From NCBI GenBank assembly GCA_025935595.1, contig JAICUZ010000020.1, positions 1 to 18,108 on the forward strand: DNA of 18,108 bases, in the 5' to 3' direction. Shown here piece by piece: positions 6,783 through 13,327 of the stretch (positions are counted from its first letter, which is position 1; every line of letters starts with the position of its first letter). Source of the stretch: Burkholderiales bacterium. Lineage in GTDB: Bacteria; Actinomycetota; Thermoleophilia; Gaiellales; Gaiellaceae. The notes beneath the pieces are model-generated. The model saw only the letters and a program-made list of their open reading frames with translations. It ran no database searches and was not told where the DNA came from. A program made the position numbers and the translations under genes.

Positions 6783-7445
6783 GTGGCCGTCCGCACCGCA
6801 ACCGCACACAAGTCACCGCAGAAGGCTCAACGAGAGCTTGAGGATCTCCAGCTCGTCCTCAAGGCTCGCAACGGCTCGAGCGCCGCGCTCGACCAGCTGA
6901 TCCGCCGCTACACGTCGTTCGTCCGGATGAAGGCAAGCTCGTACTTCCTCGCGGGCGGCGACTCGGAGGACCTGATCCAGGAGGGGCTGGTCGGTCTCTA
7001 CAAGGCGGTGCGGGACTTCCGGCCGGACAAGGAGACGTCGTTCCGGTCGTTCGCGGAGTTGTGCGTGACGCGGCAGATCATCACGGCGATCAAGACGGCC
7101 ACCCGGTTCAAGCACGCCCCGCTGAACTCGTACGTGTCGTTCAGCCACACGCCCGCCGGGCAGGAGGGCGACGACTGCACGCTCGGTGACGCGCTGCCCG
7201 GGCCAGCGGTCAACGACCCGTCGGTGCGCGTGATCTCGACCGAGGAGCTGCAGGCTTTGGTGGGGTGCCTCTCGACGACGCTGTCGCCGCTCGAGTCCGA
7301 CGCGCTCCGCCTGTATCTCGAGGGCTCGTCGTACGAGGAGATGGCCGTCGAGCTCGGCTGCGACACGAAGACGATCGACAACGCGCTGCAACGGGTGAAA
7401 CGGAAGATCCTCACCCACCAGAGCGGCCGCGCTGTGCTGCAATAA
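6783..7445 (+). CDS. sigH: SigH-type RNA polymerase sigma factor
   Basis: A 220-residue alternative sigma factor very close to Bacillus SigH (Spo0H; 218 residues). Region 2 reads SYFLAGGDSEDLIQEG and continues with LYKAVRDF. It is followed by CVTRQIITAIKTATR and PLNSYVSF, which closely match SigH. Region 4 ends in YEEMAVELGCDTKTIDNALQ, the helix-turn-helix that reads the -35 element. SigH drives the transition to stationary phase and sporulation in Bacillus; the role here is not known. I chose GTG at 6783 because it gives the family length and has a G-rich stretch 8 nt upstream. An in-frame GTG at 6714, only about 9 nt after the predicted transcription start, is the alternative (243 residues). 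tRNA-Thr follows after 11 nt. Confidence 0.93.
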   Translation: MAVRTATAHKSPQKAQRELEDLQLVLKARNGSSAALDQLIRRYTSFVRMKASSYFLAGGDSEDLIQEGLVGLYKAVRDFRPDKETSFRSFAELCVTRQIITAIKTATRFKHAPLNSYVSFSHTPAGQEGDDCTLGDALPGPAVNDPSVRVISTEELQALVGCLSTTLSPLESDALRLYLEGSSYEEMAVELGCDTKTIDNALQRVKRKILTHQSGRAVLQ

Positions 7446-7456
7446 GGCCGACGCGC

Positions 7457-7529
7457 GCCGGAGTAGCTCAGTTGGTAGAGCAACGGATTTGTAATCCGTT
7501 GGCCGGGGGTTCGAGTCCCCCCTCCGGCT
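7457..7529 (+). tRNA. tRNA-Thr (anticodon TGT)
   Basis: A complete 73-nt cloverleaf. The acceptor arm GCCGGAG (7457-7463) pairs with CTCCGGC (7522-7528) and the discriminator is T. The D arm is GCTC...GAGC. The anticodon arm ACGGA/TCCGT has the loop TTTGTAA, giving anticodon TGT for ACA codons. The T arm is GGGGG-TTCGAGT-CCCCC. The 3' CCA is not encoded. It lies 11 nt after sigH on the same strand, so it may be processed from the sigH transcript. The next gene's minus-strand stop begins at the very next base. Confidence 0.97.
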
Positions 7530-8489
7530 CTACGCCCGTCCGAGCGCCGAGCTGAGATCGGCCCAGATCGCGTCCACGTCTTCGAGCCCCACCGACAGGC
7601 GCAGTAGGCCCACAGGGATCCGGTCGCCCTCCCAGCGGTGGCGGCTCTCCATCGTCGAGCGGACACCGCCGAGCGAGGTCTGGTTCGCGATCAGCGTCGT
7701 CGAGGTCTCGACCGCCCGCTCGGAGCCGGCCGGGACGTCGAAGGAGATGAGACCGCCCAGCCCCGGATAGCGCACCTTCAGCACGTTTCGATGCTCGCCG
7801 AGGCGCCGGGCCAGCTCTGTCGCCGTCTCGGTCTGCCGCCGCACCCGCACCTCGAGTGTGTCCAGGCCGCGCCGCAGCATCGCCGCTGCGTCCGGCGCCG
7901 CCGAGAGCCCGAGCCGCATCCGCGCGTTGTAGAGCCGCTCCCGCAGCTCGCCCTCCCGCGTGATCGTCGCGCCGATCAGCGCGTCGTGGTGGCCCGTCAG
8001 GTACTTCGTCGCGGAGTGGAGGACGATGGTCGCGCCCTCGTCGAGCGCCCGCAGGAACACCGGCGTCGACGCGGTCGCATCGCAGACGACCACGCCGGGA
8101 TGACCGCGAGCCGCCTCCCAGTTCGGCAGCGTCAGCAGGGGGTTCGACGGCGACTCGAGCCACACGACGTCTGCTTCGGTGGGCGGCGGCCCGGTCTGAT
8201 CGAACTCGACGACGTTCAGGCCCCACGGCGCGAACTGCGCGAAGGTCACCCCGGTCCCGAAGTACGCGCCTTGGGCCAGCGCGATCGTCGAACCCGGGCG
8301 GCACAGCGCGAACACGCAGGCGGTGACTGCGGCCGTGCCGGACGAGTAGAGCAGCGCATCCCCGCCCTCGAGCTCGCCCAGCGCGGCCTCGGCGGCAGCA
8401 CCCGTCGGGTGCGCGTAGCGCTGGTAGACGAACTCGCCGGGTTCGCCGTCCGGCCCGTAGGGCCACGCGGCTCTGCGGTCGACGCTCAT
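7530..8489 (-). CDS. PLP-dependent Cys/Met metabolism (trans-sulfuration) enzyme, short form
   Basis: A 319-residue fold-type I PLP enzyme of the cystathionine gamma-synthase / gamma-lyase family. These act on cysteine, homocysteine, methionine or their precursors. Visible family features are YQRYAHPTG (22-30, the YxRxxNPT element), SSGTAA (49-54), the PLP-contacting DATAS (137-141) and the Schiff-base lysine K162 in SATKYLTGHHDA. It is shorter than the usual 380-400 residues, mainly because only about 20 residues precede the YxRxxNPT element. The ATG at 8489 overlaps the upstream gene's stop (ATGA) and has AAGGAG 6 nt before it. A GTG at 8507 with its own AAGGAG is an alternative. The reaction (synthase or lyase) cannot be fixed. 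Its stop is adjacent to tRNA-Thr. Confidence 0.87.
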   Translation of the reverse strand: MSVDRRAAWPYGPDGEPGEFVYQRYAHPTGAAAEAALGELEGGDALLYSSGTAAVTACVFALCRPGSTIALAQGAYFGTGVTFAQFAPWGLNVVEFDQTGPPPTEADVVWLESPSNPLLTLPNWEAARGHPGVVVCDATASTPVFLRALDEGATIVLHSATKYLTGHHDALIGATITREGELRERLYNARMRLGLSAAPDAAAMLRRGLDTLEVRVRRQTETATELARRLGEHRNVLKVRYPGLGGLISFDVPAGSERAVETSTTLIANQTSLGGVRSTMESRHRWEGDRIPVGLLRLSVGLEDVDAIWADLSSALGRA

Positions 8490-9676
8490 GCCGGGCTCCT
8501 TGTCCACGTGATCTCCTTCACTCCCTCGACGAGCCGGTCGAGGTCGCTGTCGTCGTTGTAATAGTGGACCGACGAGCGAACCGCCTCGGCGATCCCCCGC
8601 GGGCCGTAGTCGAGCTGCGCGGAGGACGCGTCCATCGTCGAGACGTTCACCCCGCGCTGCTCGAGCCGCTGCTGCACCTCGTCCGGCGAGACTCCGTCGA
8701 CCGTGAAGGTGACCGTCGCCGCGAGAACGGCGCCGCGATCGAGCAGGGTCACGCCGTCGATCTCCCGCAACGCAGCCCGGAGCTTCTCGGCGAGCTCGAC
8801 GATCCGGGCGCGGATCGAGTCGATCCCGATCTCGAGCGCGTAGTCGACGGCGACGCCGAGGCCGATCTTGCCCGCGTAGTACGTCTCCCAGTTCTCGAAG
8901 CGACGTGCGTCAGAGCGGATCGTGTACGTCCCGTCCGGTTGCCAGTCGGCCGCCCGCATATCGAGAAGGGGTGGCTCGAGCTTCTCGATCAGGCCGCGGC
9001 GGACATAGAGGAAGCCCGTTCCGCGTGGCCCGCGCAGGAACTTCCGTCCGGTCCCGGAGAGGATGTCACAGCCGAGCTCGTCGACATCCAACGGGAGCTG
9101 ACCGGCCGACTGGCAGGCGTCGAGTAGCAGCGGTACGCCGGCCTCGCGCGTGACACGACCCACCTCGGCCGCCGGGTTCACGAGCCCGCTCTGCGTCGGC
9201 ACGTGCACGAGCGACACGAGCTTCACGTCGTCGTCGAGCATCGACGCGAGCGCGGCGACGTCGATCTGCCCGTGCTCGTCGTCCGGCACGACGTCGATCC
9301 GCGCGCCGGTCCGGTCGGTGACCTGCTTGAGCGCGATCCAGTTCGACGCGTACTCCGCGCGGCCCGTGAGGATGCGGTCGCCGGGCGCGAAAGGGAACGC
9401 GTAGAACGCCATGTCCCACGCGCGGGTCGCGTTCTCGATCACCGCGATCTCGTCGCGGCCCGCGTTCAGGAGGCGCGCGAGGGCGTCGTAGGTGTGTTCC
9501 CAGCGGTCGCGCCGCTCGCGGGCCGCCTCGTAGCCGCCGATCTCCGCCTCCCGCTGCAGGTGGTCGACGACGGCGTCGTGCACCTGGCGGGGCGGGAGGG
9601 ACGATCCGGCGTTGTTCAGGTGCGCCACGAAAGCGACGCCGGGCGTATCGGCCCTGACCCGTTGGAGGTCGATCAC
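8486..9676 (-). CDS. Class V aminotransferase-fold PLP enzyme
   Basis: A 396-residue PLP enzyme of the class V group (cysteine desulfurase / isopenicillin-N epimerase-like). HLNNAGSSLPP near the N-terminus, ENATRAW (81-87), LLLDACQSAGQ (183-193, with the PLP aspartate D186) and the Schiff-base lysine K212 in GRKFLRGPRGTGF are clear. The C-terminal cysteine motif of SufS-type desulfurases is absent: the corresponding end reads VRSSVHYYNDDSDL. Ordinary Fe-S cluster assembly is therefore unlikely. A carbon-sulfur lyase role of the EgtE type is one possibility, but the substrate is not determined. The GTG start has no Shine-Dalgarno; a TAGGCT hexamer lies 6 nt upstream. It is co-transcribed with the trans-sulfuration-type enzyme through a 4-nt overlap. 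Confidence 0.88.
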   Translation of the reverse strand: MIDLQRVRADTPGVAFVAHLNNAGSSLPPRQVHDAVVDHLQREAEIGGYEAARERRDRWEHTYDALARLLNAGRDEIAVIENATRAWDMAFYAFPFAPGDRILTGRAEYASNWIALKQVTDRTGARIDVVPDDEHGQIDVAALASMLDDDVKLVSLVHVPTQSGLVNPAAEVGRVTREAGVPLLLDACQSAGQLPLDVDELGCDILSGTGRKFLRGPRGTGFLYVRRGLIEKLEPPLLDMRAADWQPDGTYTIRSDARRFENWETYYAGKIGLGVAVDYALEIGIDSIRARIVELAEKLRAALREIDGVTLLDRGAVLAATVTFTVDGVSPDEVQQRLEQRGVNVSTMDASSAQLDYGPRGIAEAVRSSVHYYNDDSDLDRLVEGVKEITWTRSPA

Positions 9677-9688
9677 GGTAAGAGCCTA
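9677..9688 (-). promoter_or_regulatory. Putative leaderless promoter of the PLP-enzyme pair
   Basis: On the minus strand TAGGCT (9688-9683) fits TANNNT and is followed by 6 nt and then the GTG start at 9676. No Shine-Dalgarno is present, so a leaderless mRNA is likely. A -35 would fall inside the divergent carboxylase gene and is not recognisable. Confidence 0.5.
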
Positions 9689-9690
9689 TG

Positions 9691-9703
9691 TACGCTCCGC
9701 CCG
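9691..9703 (+). promoter_or_regulatory. Putative leaderless promoter of carboxyltransferase gene
   Basis: TACGCT (9691-9696) fits TANNNT and is followed by 7 nt and then the ATG at 9704, with no Shine-Dalgarno. It stands back to back with the minus-strand -10 at 9683-9688 in a 27-bp divergent gap. Confidence 0.5.
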
Positions 9704-11281
9704 ATGGCGGAGTCCGAGAAGCGCGCGCACGAGACGACCGCCGAGAAGCTCGAGTGGCTGCAGGACTTGCGGCGCGAGGCGCGCCATGCCGGCTCGGAGA
9801 AGTCGGTGGCGAAGCACCGCGAAGCCGGCAAGCTGCTCGCCCGCGAACGAGCCGAGAAGCTCTGCGACCCAGGCTCATTCGTAGAGCTCGACCGCTACGT
9901 CCGCCATCGCGAGTCGAACTTCGGGATGCTCGATCGGCGGCCCTACGGAGACGCCGTCGTCACGGGCTACGGGACGATCTTCGGCCGCCGCGTCTTCGTC
10001 TTCAGCCAGGACTTCACGGTGTTCGGCGGCTCGCTGAGCGAGGTGTTCGCCGAGAAGATCTGCAAGGTGATGGACCTGGCGGCGAAGTACGGCTGCCCCG
10101 TCGTCGGCATCAACGACTCAGGTGGCGCGCGCATCCAGGAAGGCGTCGTCTCGCTCGCCGGTTACGCCGAGATCTTCTGGCGGAACGTGCAGTCGTCGGG
10201 CGTGATCCCGCAGATCTCCCTCGTGATGGGGCCGTGCGCCGGCGGCGCCGTCTACTCGCCCGCGATGACCGACTTCGTCCTCATGGTCGAGGGGACGTCG
10301 TACATGTTCATCACCGGCCCCGACGTCGTGAAGACGGTCACCGGCGAAGAGGTCACGTTCGAGGAGCTCGGCGGCGCGCTGACGCATGCGTCGAAGTCGG
10401 GCGTTGCGCACCTCGTCGCGCCGGACGAAGAGGCGGCGCTCGAAGACGCCCGCTATCTCCTCAGCTTCCTGCCCCAGAACAACACGGAGCCGACGCCGTA
10501 CGACGAACCGTCGGATCCGGCCGACCGCGAGTCACCCGAGCTCGACACGCTCGTGCCCGACGAACCGACGAAGCCGTACGACATCAAGTCCGTGATCTCG
10601 GCCGTCGTCGACGACGGTGACTTCCTCGAGATCCAGCCGCTGTTCGCAGACAACATCGTGTGCGGCTTCGCACGGCTCGGCGGCTACAGCGTCGGCGTCG
10701 TCGGCAACCAGCCGCGCTCGCTCGCCGGCGTCCTCGACATCAGCTCGTCGGAGAAGGCAGCGCGCTTCGTGCGCACCTGCGACGCGTTCAACATCCCGCT
10801 CGTCACCTTCGTCGACGTCCCGGGCTTCCTGCCCGGAACCGCGCAGGAGTGGGGCGGCATCATCCGGCACGGCGCGAAGCTCCTCTATGCGTACTGCGAG
10901 GCGACGGTGCCGAAGCTGACCGTGATCACGCGCAAGGCGTACGGCGGGGCGTACGACGTCATGAGCTCCAAGCACGTCCGCGCCGACTTCAACTTCGCGT
11001 GGCCGACCGCCGAGGTCGCGGTCATGGGGCCGGACGGCGCGGTCAACATCATCTTCCGGCAGGAGCTCGCCGACGCGGACGATCCGGACGCGCGCCGCGC
11101 CGAGCTGATCGCCGACTACCGCGAGGCGTTCGCGAACCCGTACGCGGCGGCAGAGCGCGGCTACGTCGACGAGGTGATCGAGCCGCGGCGCACGCGGCCG
11201 GTGCTGATCGACGCGCTGAGGACCGCGATCACGAAGCGCGAGCGTCGCCCGCCACGCAAGCACGGCAACATCCCGCTCTAA
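9704..11281 (+). CDS. pccB: Propionyl-CoA carboxylase-type beta subunit (carboxyltransferase)
   Basis: A 525-residue carboxyltransferase that moves CO2 from biotin to an acyl-CoA. The N-terminal crotonase-like half has DSGGARIQEG (138-147) and GPCAGGAVYSPA (176-187). The C-terminal half has DVPGFLPGTAQE (371-382) and KAYGGAYDVMSSKH (411-424), and the protein ends in KHGNIPL as is common in this family. D418 in GGAYDVM aligns, from memory, with the aspartate that gives Streptomyces PccB its preference for propionyl-CoA over acetyl-CoA. The alpha subunit (biotin carboxylase plus BCCP) lies 2.8 kb downstream on the same strand rather than adjacent. The stop interlocks with that of the opposing c-di-GMP gene. 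Confidence 0.94.
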   Translation: MAESEKRAHETTAEKLEWLQDLRREARHAGSEKSVAKHREAGKLLARERAEKLCDPGSFVELDRYVRHRESNFGMLDRRPYGDAVVTGYGTIFGRRVFVFSQDFTVFGGSLSEVFAEKICKVMDLAAKYGCPVVGINDSGGARIQEGVVSLAGYAEIFWRNVQSSGVIPQISLVMGPCAGGAVYSPAMTDFVLMVEGTSYMFITGPDVVKTVTGEEVTFEELGGALTHASKSGVAHLVAPDEEAALEDARYLLSFLPQNNTEPTPYDEPSDPADRESPELDTLVPDEPTKPYDIKSVISAVVDDGDFLEIQPLFADNIVCGFARLGGYSVGVVGNQPRSLAGVLDISSSEKAARFVRTCDAFNIPLVTFVDVPGFLPGTAQEWGGIIRHGAKLLYAYCEATVPKLTVITRKAYGGAYDVMSSKHVRADFNFAWPTAEVAVMGPDGAVNIIFRQELADADDPDARRAELIADYREAFANPYAAAERGYVDEVIEPRRTRPVLIDALRTAITKRERRPPRKHGNIPL

Positions 11282-13059
11282 GCTGCTGCGCCGACCGCGC
11301 TGAAGAACGCGCGCACGACCTGGGGGTCGAACTGCACGCCGGAGTTCTTGTCGATCTCCTCGAGCGCCGCTTCGCGCGTGCGCGGCGAGCGGTACAGGCG
11401 CCCGAACGTCATCGCGTCGTAGACCTCGGCGACGTAGACGATGCGCGAGCCGAGGGGGATGTCCTCGCCGGCCAGCCCGTCCGGATACCCGGAGCCGTCC
11501 CAGCGCTCGTGGTGATGCAGGACCCATTCCGCCACCGGCTCGACGCCGAGGCTCTCGAGCATGCGGTGCGCGATCTGAGGATGCCGCTGCACGACGAGCC
11601 ATTCCGCGCTCGTCAGCTCGCCCGGCTTCTGGAGGATCTCCTCGGGGATCGCGAGCTTGCCGAGGTCGTGCAGGCTGCCGGCGAGTCGCGTCAGCTCGAT
11701 ATCGACCGCAGGCAGCTCGAGCTGCTCGGCGATCGCGCCGGCGATCGCGGCGACGCGCTCCGAATGGCTACCGGTGTAGACGTCGCGCGTGTCGACGGCG
11801 CGGGCCAATGCGGCAGCCGCGCGGAAGCGGGCGAGCCGGTCACCGATCTCGGTCACGACCTCGAGCTCGTCGGGGTCGACGTTGCCCGCGAGCCGCACCT
11901 GGTTCTTCCCGTGCTCCTTCGCCCAGTAGAGCGCGCCGTCGGCGAGCCGGATGAGCGCGTCGCGCTCGCGTCCGTGCTGGGGGAACGTCGCGACGCCGGC
12001 GCTGACGGTGATGGCGCCGTACGGGCCCGTGCCCCATTCGCCGATGCGCTTGACGACCGACCGCGCCACCGCGAGCGCGGCGGCCTCGTCGAGGCCGGGG
12101 AGGAGGAGCGCGAACTCGTCGCCGCCCAGCCGGAACGCCTCGCCACCCTGGCGCAGGCGGGTCGACACCTGCGCGAGGACACGGTCGCCGGTCGGGTGGC
12201 CGTGCTGGTCGTTGACCCGCTTGAAGTCGTCGACGTCGAGGAGACAGACGGACACGAGCCCGTCCGCCTCCTCGGCGCGACCCAGCTCACGCTGCAGGCG
12301 TTCCTGGAAGTTGCGGTGGTTGCCGAGCCCTGTCAGTGGATCGGTGAGGGCAAGCTGCATCGCCTTCAGTGCGCGATGCGTCGAGCGCTGGTACAGCGAG
12401 ATCGCAGCGAGCGGGCCGACGAGCGCCGCGATCAGGTACGGCGTCCGCTGCCACAGCACGACGAGCATGAGCGCGGTGGACGCCATCAGCGTGAACGGCA
12501 GCGCAAGCCAGCGCGCGTTCGAGACAACGAGCTTCAGGTACCGGGTCTCCGAGCCGGACGCTGCGATCGCCGCGCTGACCAGCACGAGGTTCACGGTGAA
12601 CAGGATCACCGCGGTCATCGCGACGCGCCACAGGACGCCCACGGCCGATGTGTCTTCGTGGAACCGCGTCAGTACCCAACCTGCCAGGGCGCCCGTCAAC
12701 CCAAACACGCCGGCGTTGAAGATCGTGCGGATGAACGGGTTTCGCCGGCTGAGCGCGACGAGCGTCGGCGCGGACGCGTAGACGAACGTCGCCGGCGCCC
12801 ACCCGAAGAGCACGAGCGCGGCGACGGCGAAGACGAAGCCGAGGGAGACGCCGTTCGCGTCCGCGCCCTCGACCGGGACCGGGAAGCGCTCGGCGAGGGT
12901 CGAGGCGACGAGAAACGCCCCGACGCCGGCGATCGTCGTCAGGGAGCCCGGATCGCGGGCAAACACGACGGTTGCGACGGCGTACGCGGTCAGGCCGACG
13001 AGGGAGACCGGCGCGACGACCGCGAGCAGCCTCGCGGGAGGGTGCGCGCGGCCTCTCAT
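11278..13059 (-). CDS. Membrane GGDEF plus HD-GYP protein (c-di-GMP synthesis/breakdown)
   Basis: A 593-residue signalling protein. Residues about 10-225 hold six or so hydrophobic segments, a membrane sensor of no family I can name. A GGDEF domain follows, from DPLTGLGNHRNF (240-251) to the intact GGDEF signature (312-316), suggesting cyclase activity. The RxxD inhibitory site is missing: the equivalent residues read RQGG. After a helical linker, an HD-GYP phosphodiesterase domain spans about 405-590 with H432, HDLGK (464-468), and HHERWDGSGYP (516-526). Both catalytic signatures look intact, so it could make and degrade c-di-GMP, with the sensor choosing. Start is ATG at 13059, 13 nt after the 36-residue membrane peptide gene, implying a two-gene operon. 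The stop interlocks with that of pccB. Confidence 0.93.
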   Translation of the reverse strand: MRGRAHPPARLLAVVAPVSLVGLTAYAVATVVFARDPGSLTTIAGVGAFLVASTLAERFPVPVEGADANGVSLGFVFAVAALVLFGWAPATFVYASAPTLVALSRRNPFIRTIFNAGVFGLTGALAGWVLTRFHEDTSAVGVLWRVAMTAVILFTVNLVLVSAAIAASGSETRYLKLVVSNARWLALPFTLMASTALMLVVLWQRTPYLIAALVGPLAAISLYQRSTHRALKAMQLALTDPLTGLGNHRNFQERLQRELGRAEEADGLVSVCLLDVDDFKRVNDQHGHPTGDRVLAQVSTRLRQGGEAFRLGGDEFALLLPGLDEAAALAVARSVVKRIGEWGTGPYGAITVSAGVATFPQHGRERDALIRLADGALYWAKEHGKNQVRLAGNVDPDELEVVTEIGDRLARFRAAAALARAVDTRDVYTGSHSERVAAIAGAIAEQLELPAVDIELTRLAGSLHDLGKLAIPEEILQKPGELTSAEWLVVQRHPQIAHRMLESLGVEPVAEWVLHHHERWDGSGYPDGLAGEDIPLGSRIVYVAEVYDAMTFGRLYRSPRTREAALEEIDKNSGVQFDPQVVRAFFSAVGAAA

Positions 13060-13072
13060 CCCCGCGGCGACG

Positions 13073-13183
13073 TTACCAGGTGAAGTTGAGCGCGCGCCAG
13101 GTGAAATTGGCGAGATCAGCCGAGAGGGCGAGCAGTGCCGCCGTTGCCAGAATCGCCGTCACCTTCGTGTTCCACTGGAGCAT
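13073..13183 (-). CDS. 36-residue single-pass membrane mini-protein
   Basis: A short gene of 37 codons that I do not recognise. The start ATG at 13183 is preceded by GGAGG with a 9-nt gap, the best Shine-Dalgarno in this part of the window. The peptide begins MLQWNTK and has one hydrophobic helix (about residues 8-22, VTAILATAALLALSA). It ends with a duplicated motif NFTW (26-29 and 33-36), the second being the C-terminus. The stop lies 13 nt before the start of the GGDEF/HD-GYP gene, so the two are probably co-transcribed. It may be a partner or regulator of that sensor, or a leader peptide controlling it; both are inference. It is too short for coding statistics, hence the moderate confidence. 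Confidence 0.65.
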   Translation of the reverse strand: MLQWNTKVTAILATAALLALSADLANFTWRALNFTW

Positions 13184-13197
13184 CTGAGAAGTCCTCC

Positions 13198-13255
13198 GTG
13201 ATGGGTGCCGCAAACGGAGCGCATTGTTTGTCGCCCGCTTCGGGGTGGGCATCAC
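13198..13255 (-). other. Possible three-stem RNA or DNA structure in divergent intergenic region
   Basis: Three nested complementary pairs can be drawn in the 144-bp gap between the mini-protein and the 68-residue gene: GTGATG (13198-13203) with CATCAC (13250-13255), CAAAC (13211-13215) with GTTTG (13226-13230), and CCCG (13234-13237) with CGGG (13241-13244). On the minus strand this would form the mini-protein's 5' leader, ending just before its Shine-Dalgarno. I match it to no riboswitch family, and short stems occur by chance at this GC content. Confidence 0.25.
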
Positions 13256-13291
13256 CCGAACGGGGTAAGGACGCGTCCGTGCCGGCGCGAA

Positions 13292-13307
13292 TCACTCGAT
13301 CGAGTGA
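13292..13307. promoter_or_regulatory. Perfect 16-bp palindrome, likely operator
   Basis: TCACTCGATCGAGTGA is a perfect inverted repeat without spacer. It ends 8 nt upstream of the -10 hexamer at 13316-13321, so it covers roughly -36 to -21 of the 68-residue gene's promoter. This is a typical place for a dimeric repressor to block polymerase. The regulator is not identifiable. Confidence 0.6.
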
Positions 13308-13315
13308 CGCCGCAG

Positions 13316-13327
13316 TACCCTTTTCGT
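13316..13327 (+). promoter_or_regulatory. Putative leaderless promoter of the 68-residue gene
   Basis: TACCCT (13316-13321) fits TANNNT and is followed by 6 nt and then the GTG at 13328, the same geometry as at 1818 and 9688. The -35 position is occupied by the 16-bp palindrome. Confidence 0.5.

Noticed and set aside
9203..9703. Upstream extension of the carboxyltransferase reading frame
   Set aside because: It is antisense to the class V PLP enzyme and lacks family similarity; ATG 9704 with a -10 at N7 gives the standard N-terminus.
10660..13083. 807-residue plus-strand open frame
   Set aside because: Arg/Glu/Asp-rich low-complexity translation opposite the GGDEF/HD-GYP gene, which has intact catalytic motifs; a shadow frame.
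13198..13264. A known c-di-GMP or c-di-AMP riboswitch before the mini-protein/GGDEF operon
   Set aside because: I looked for the conserved cores of these classes and could not match them; only generic short stems are present, so no class is assigned.
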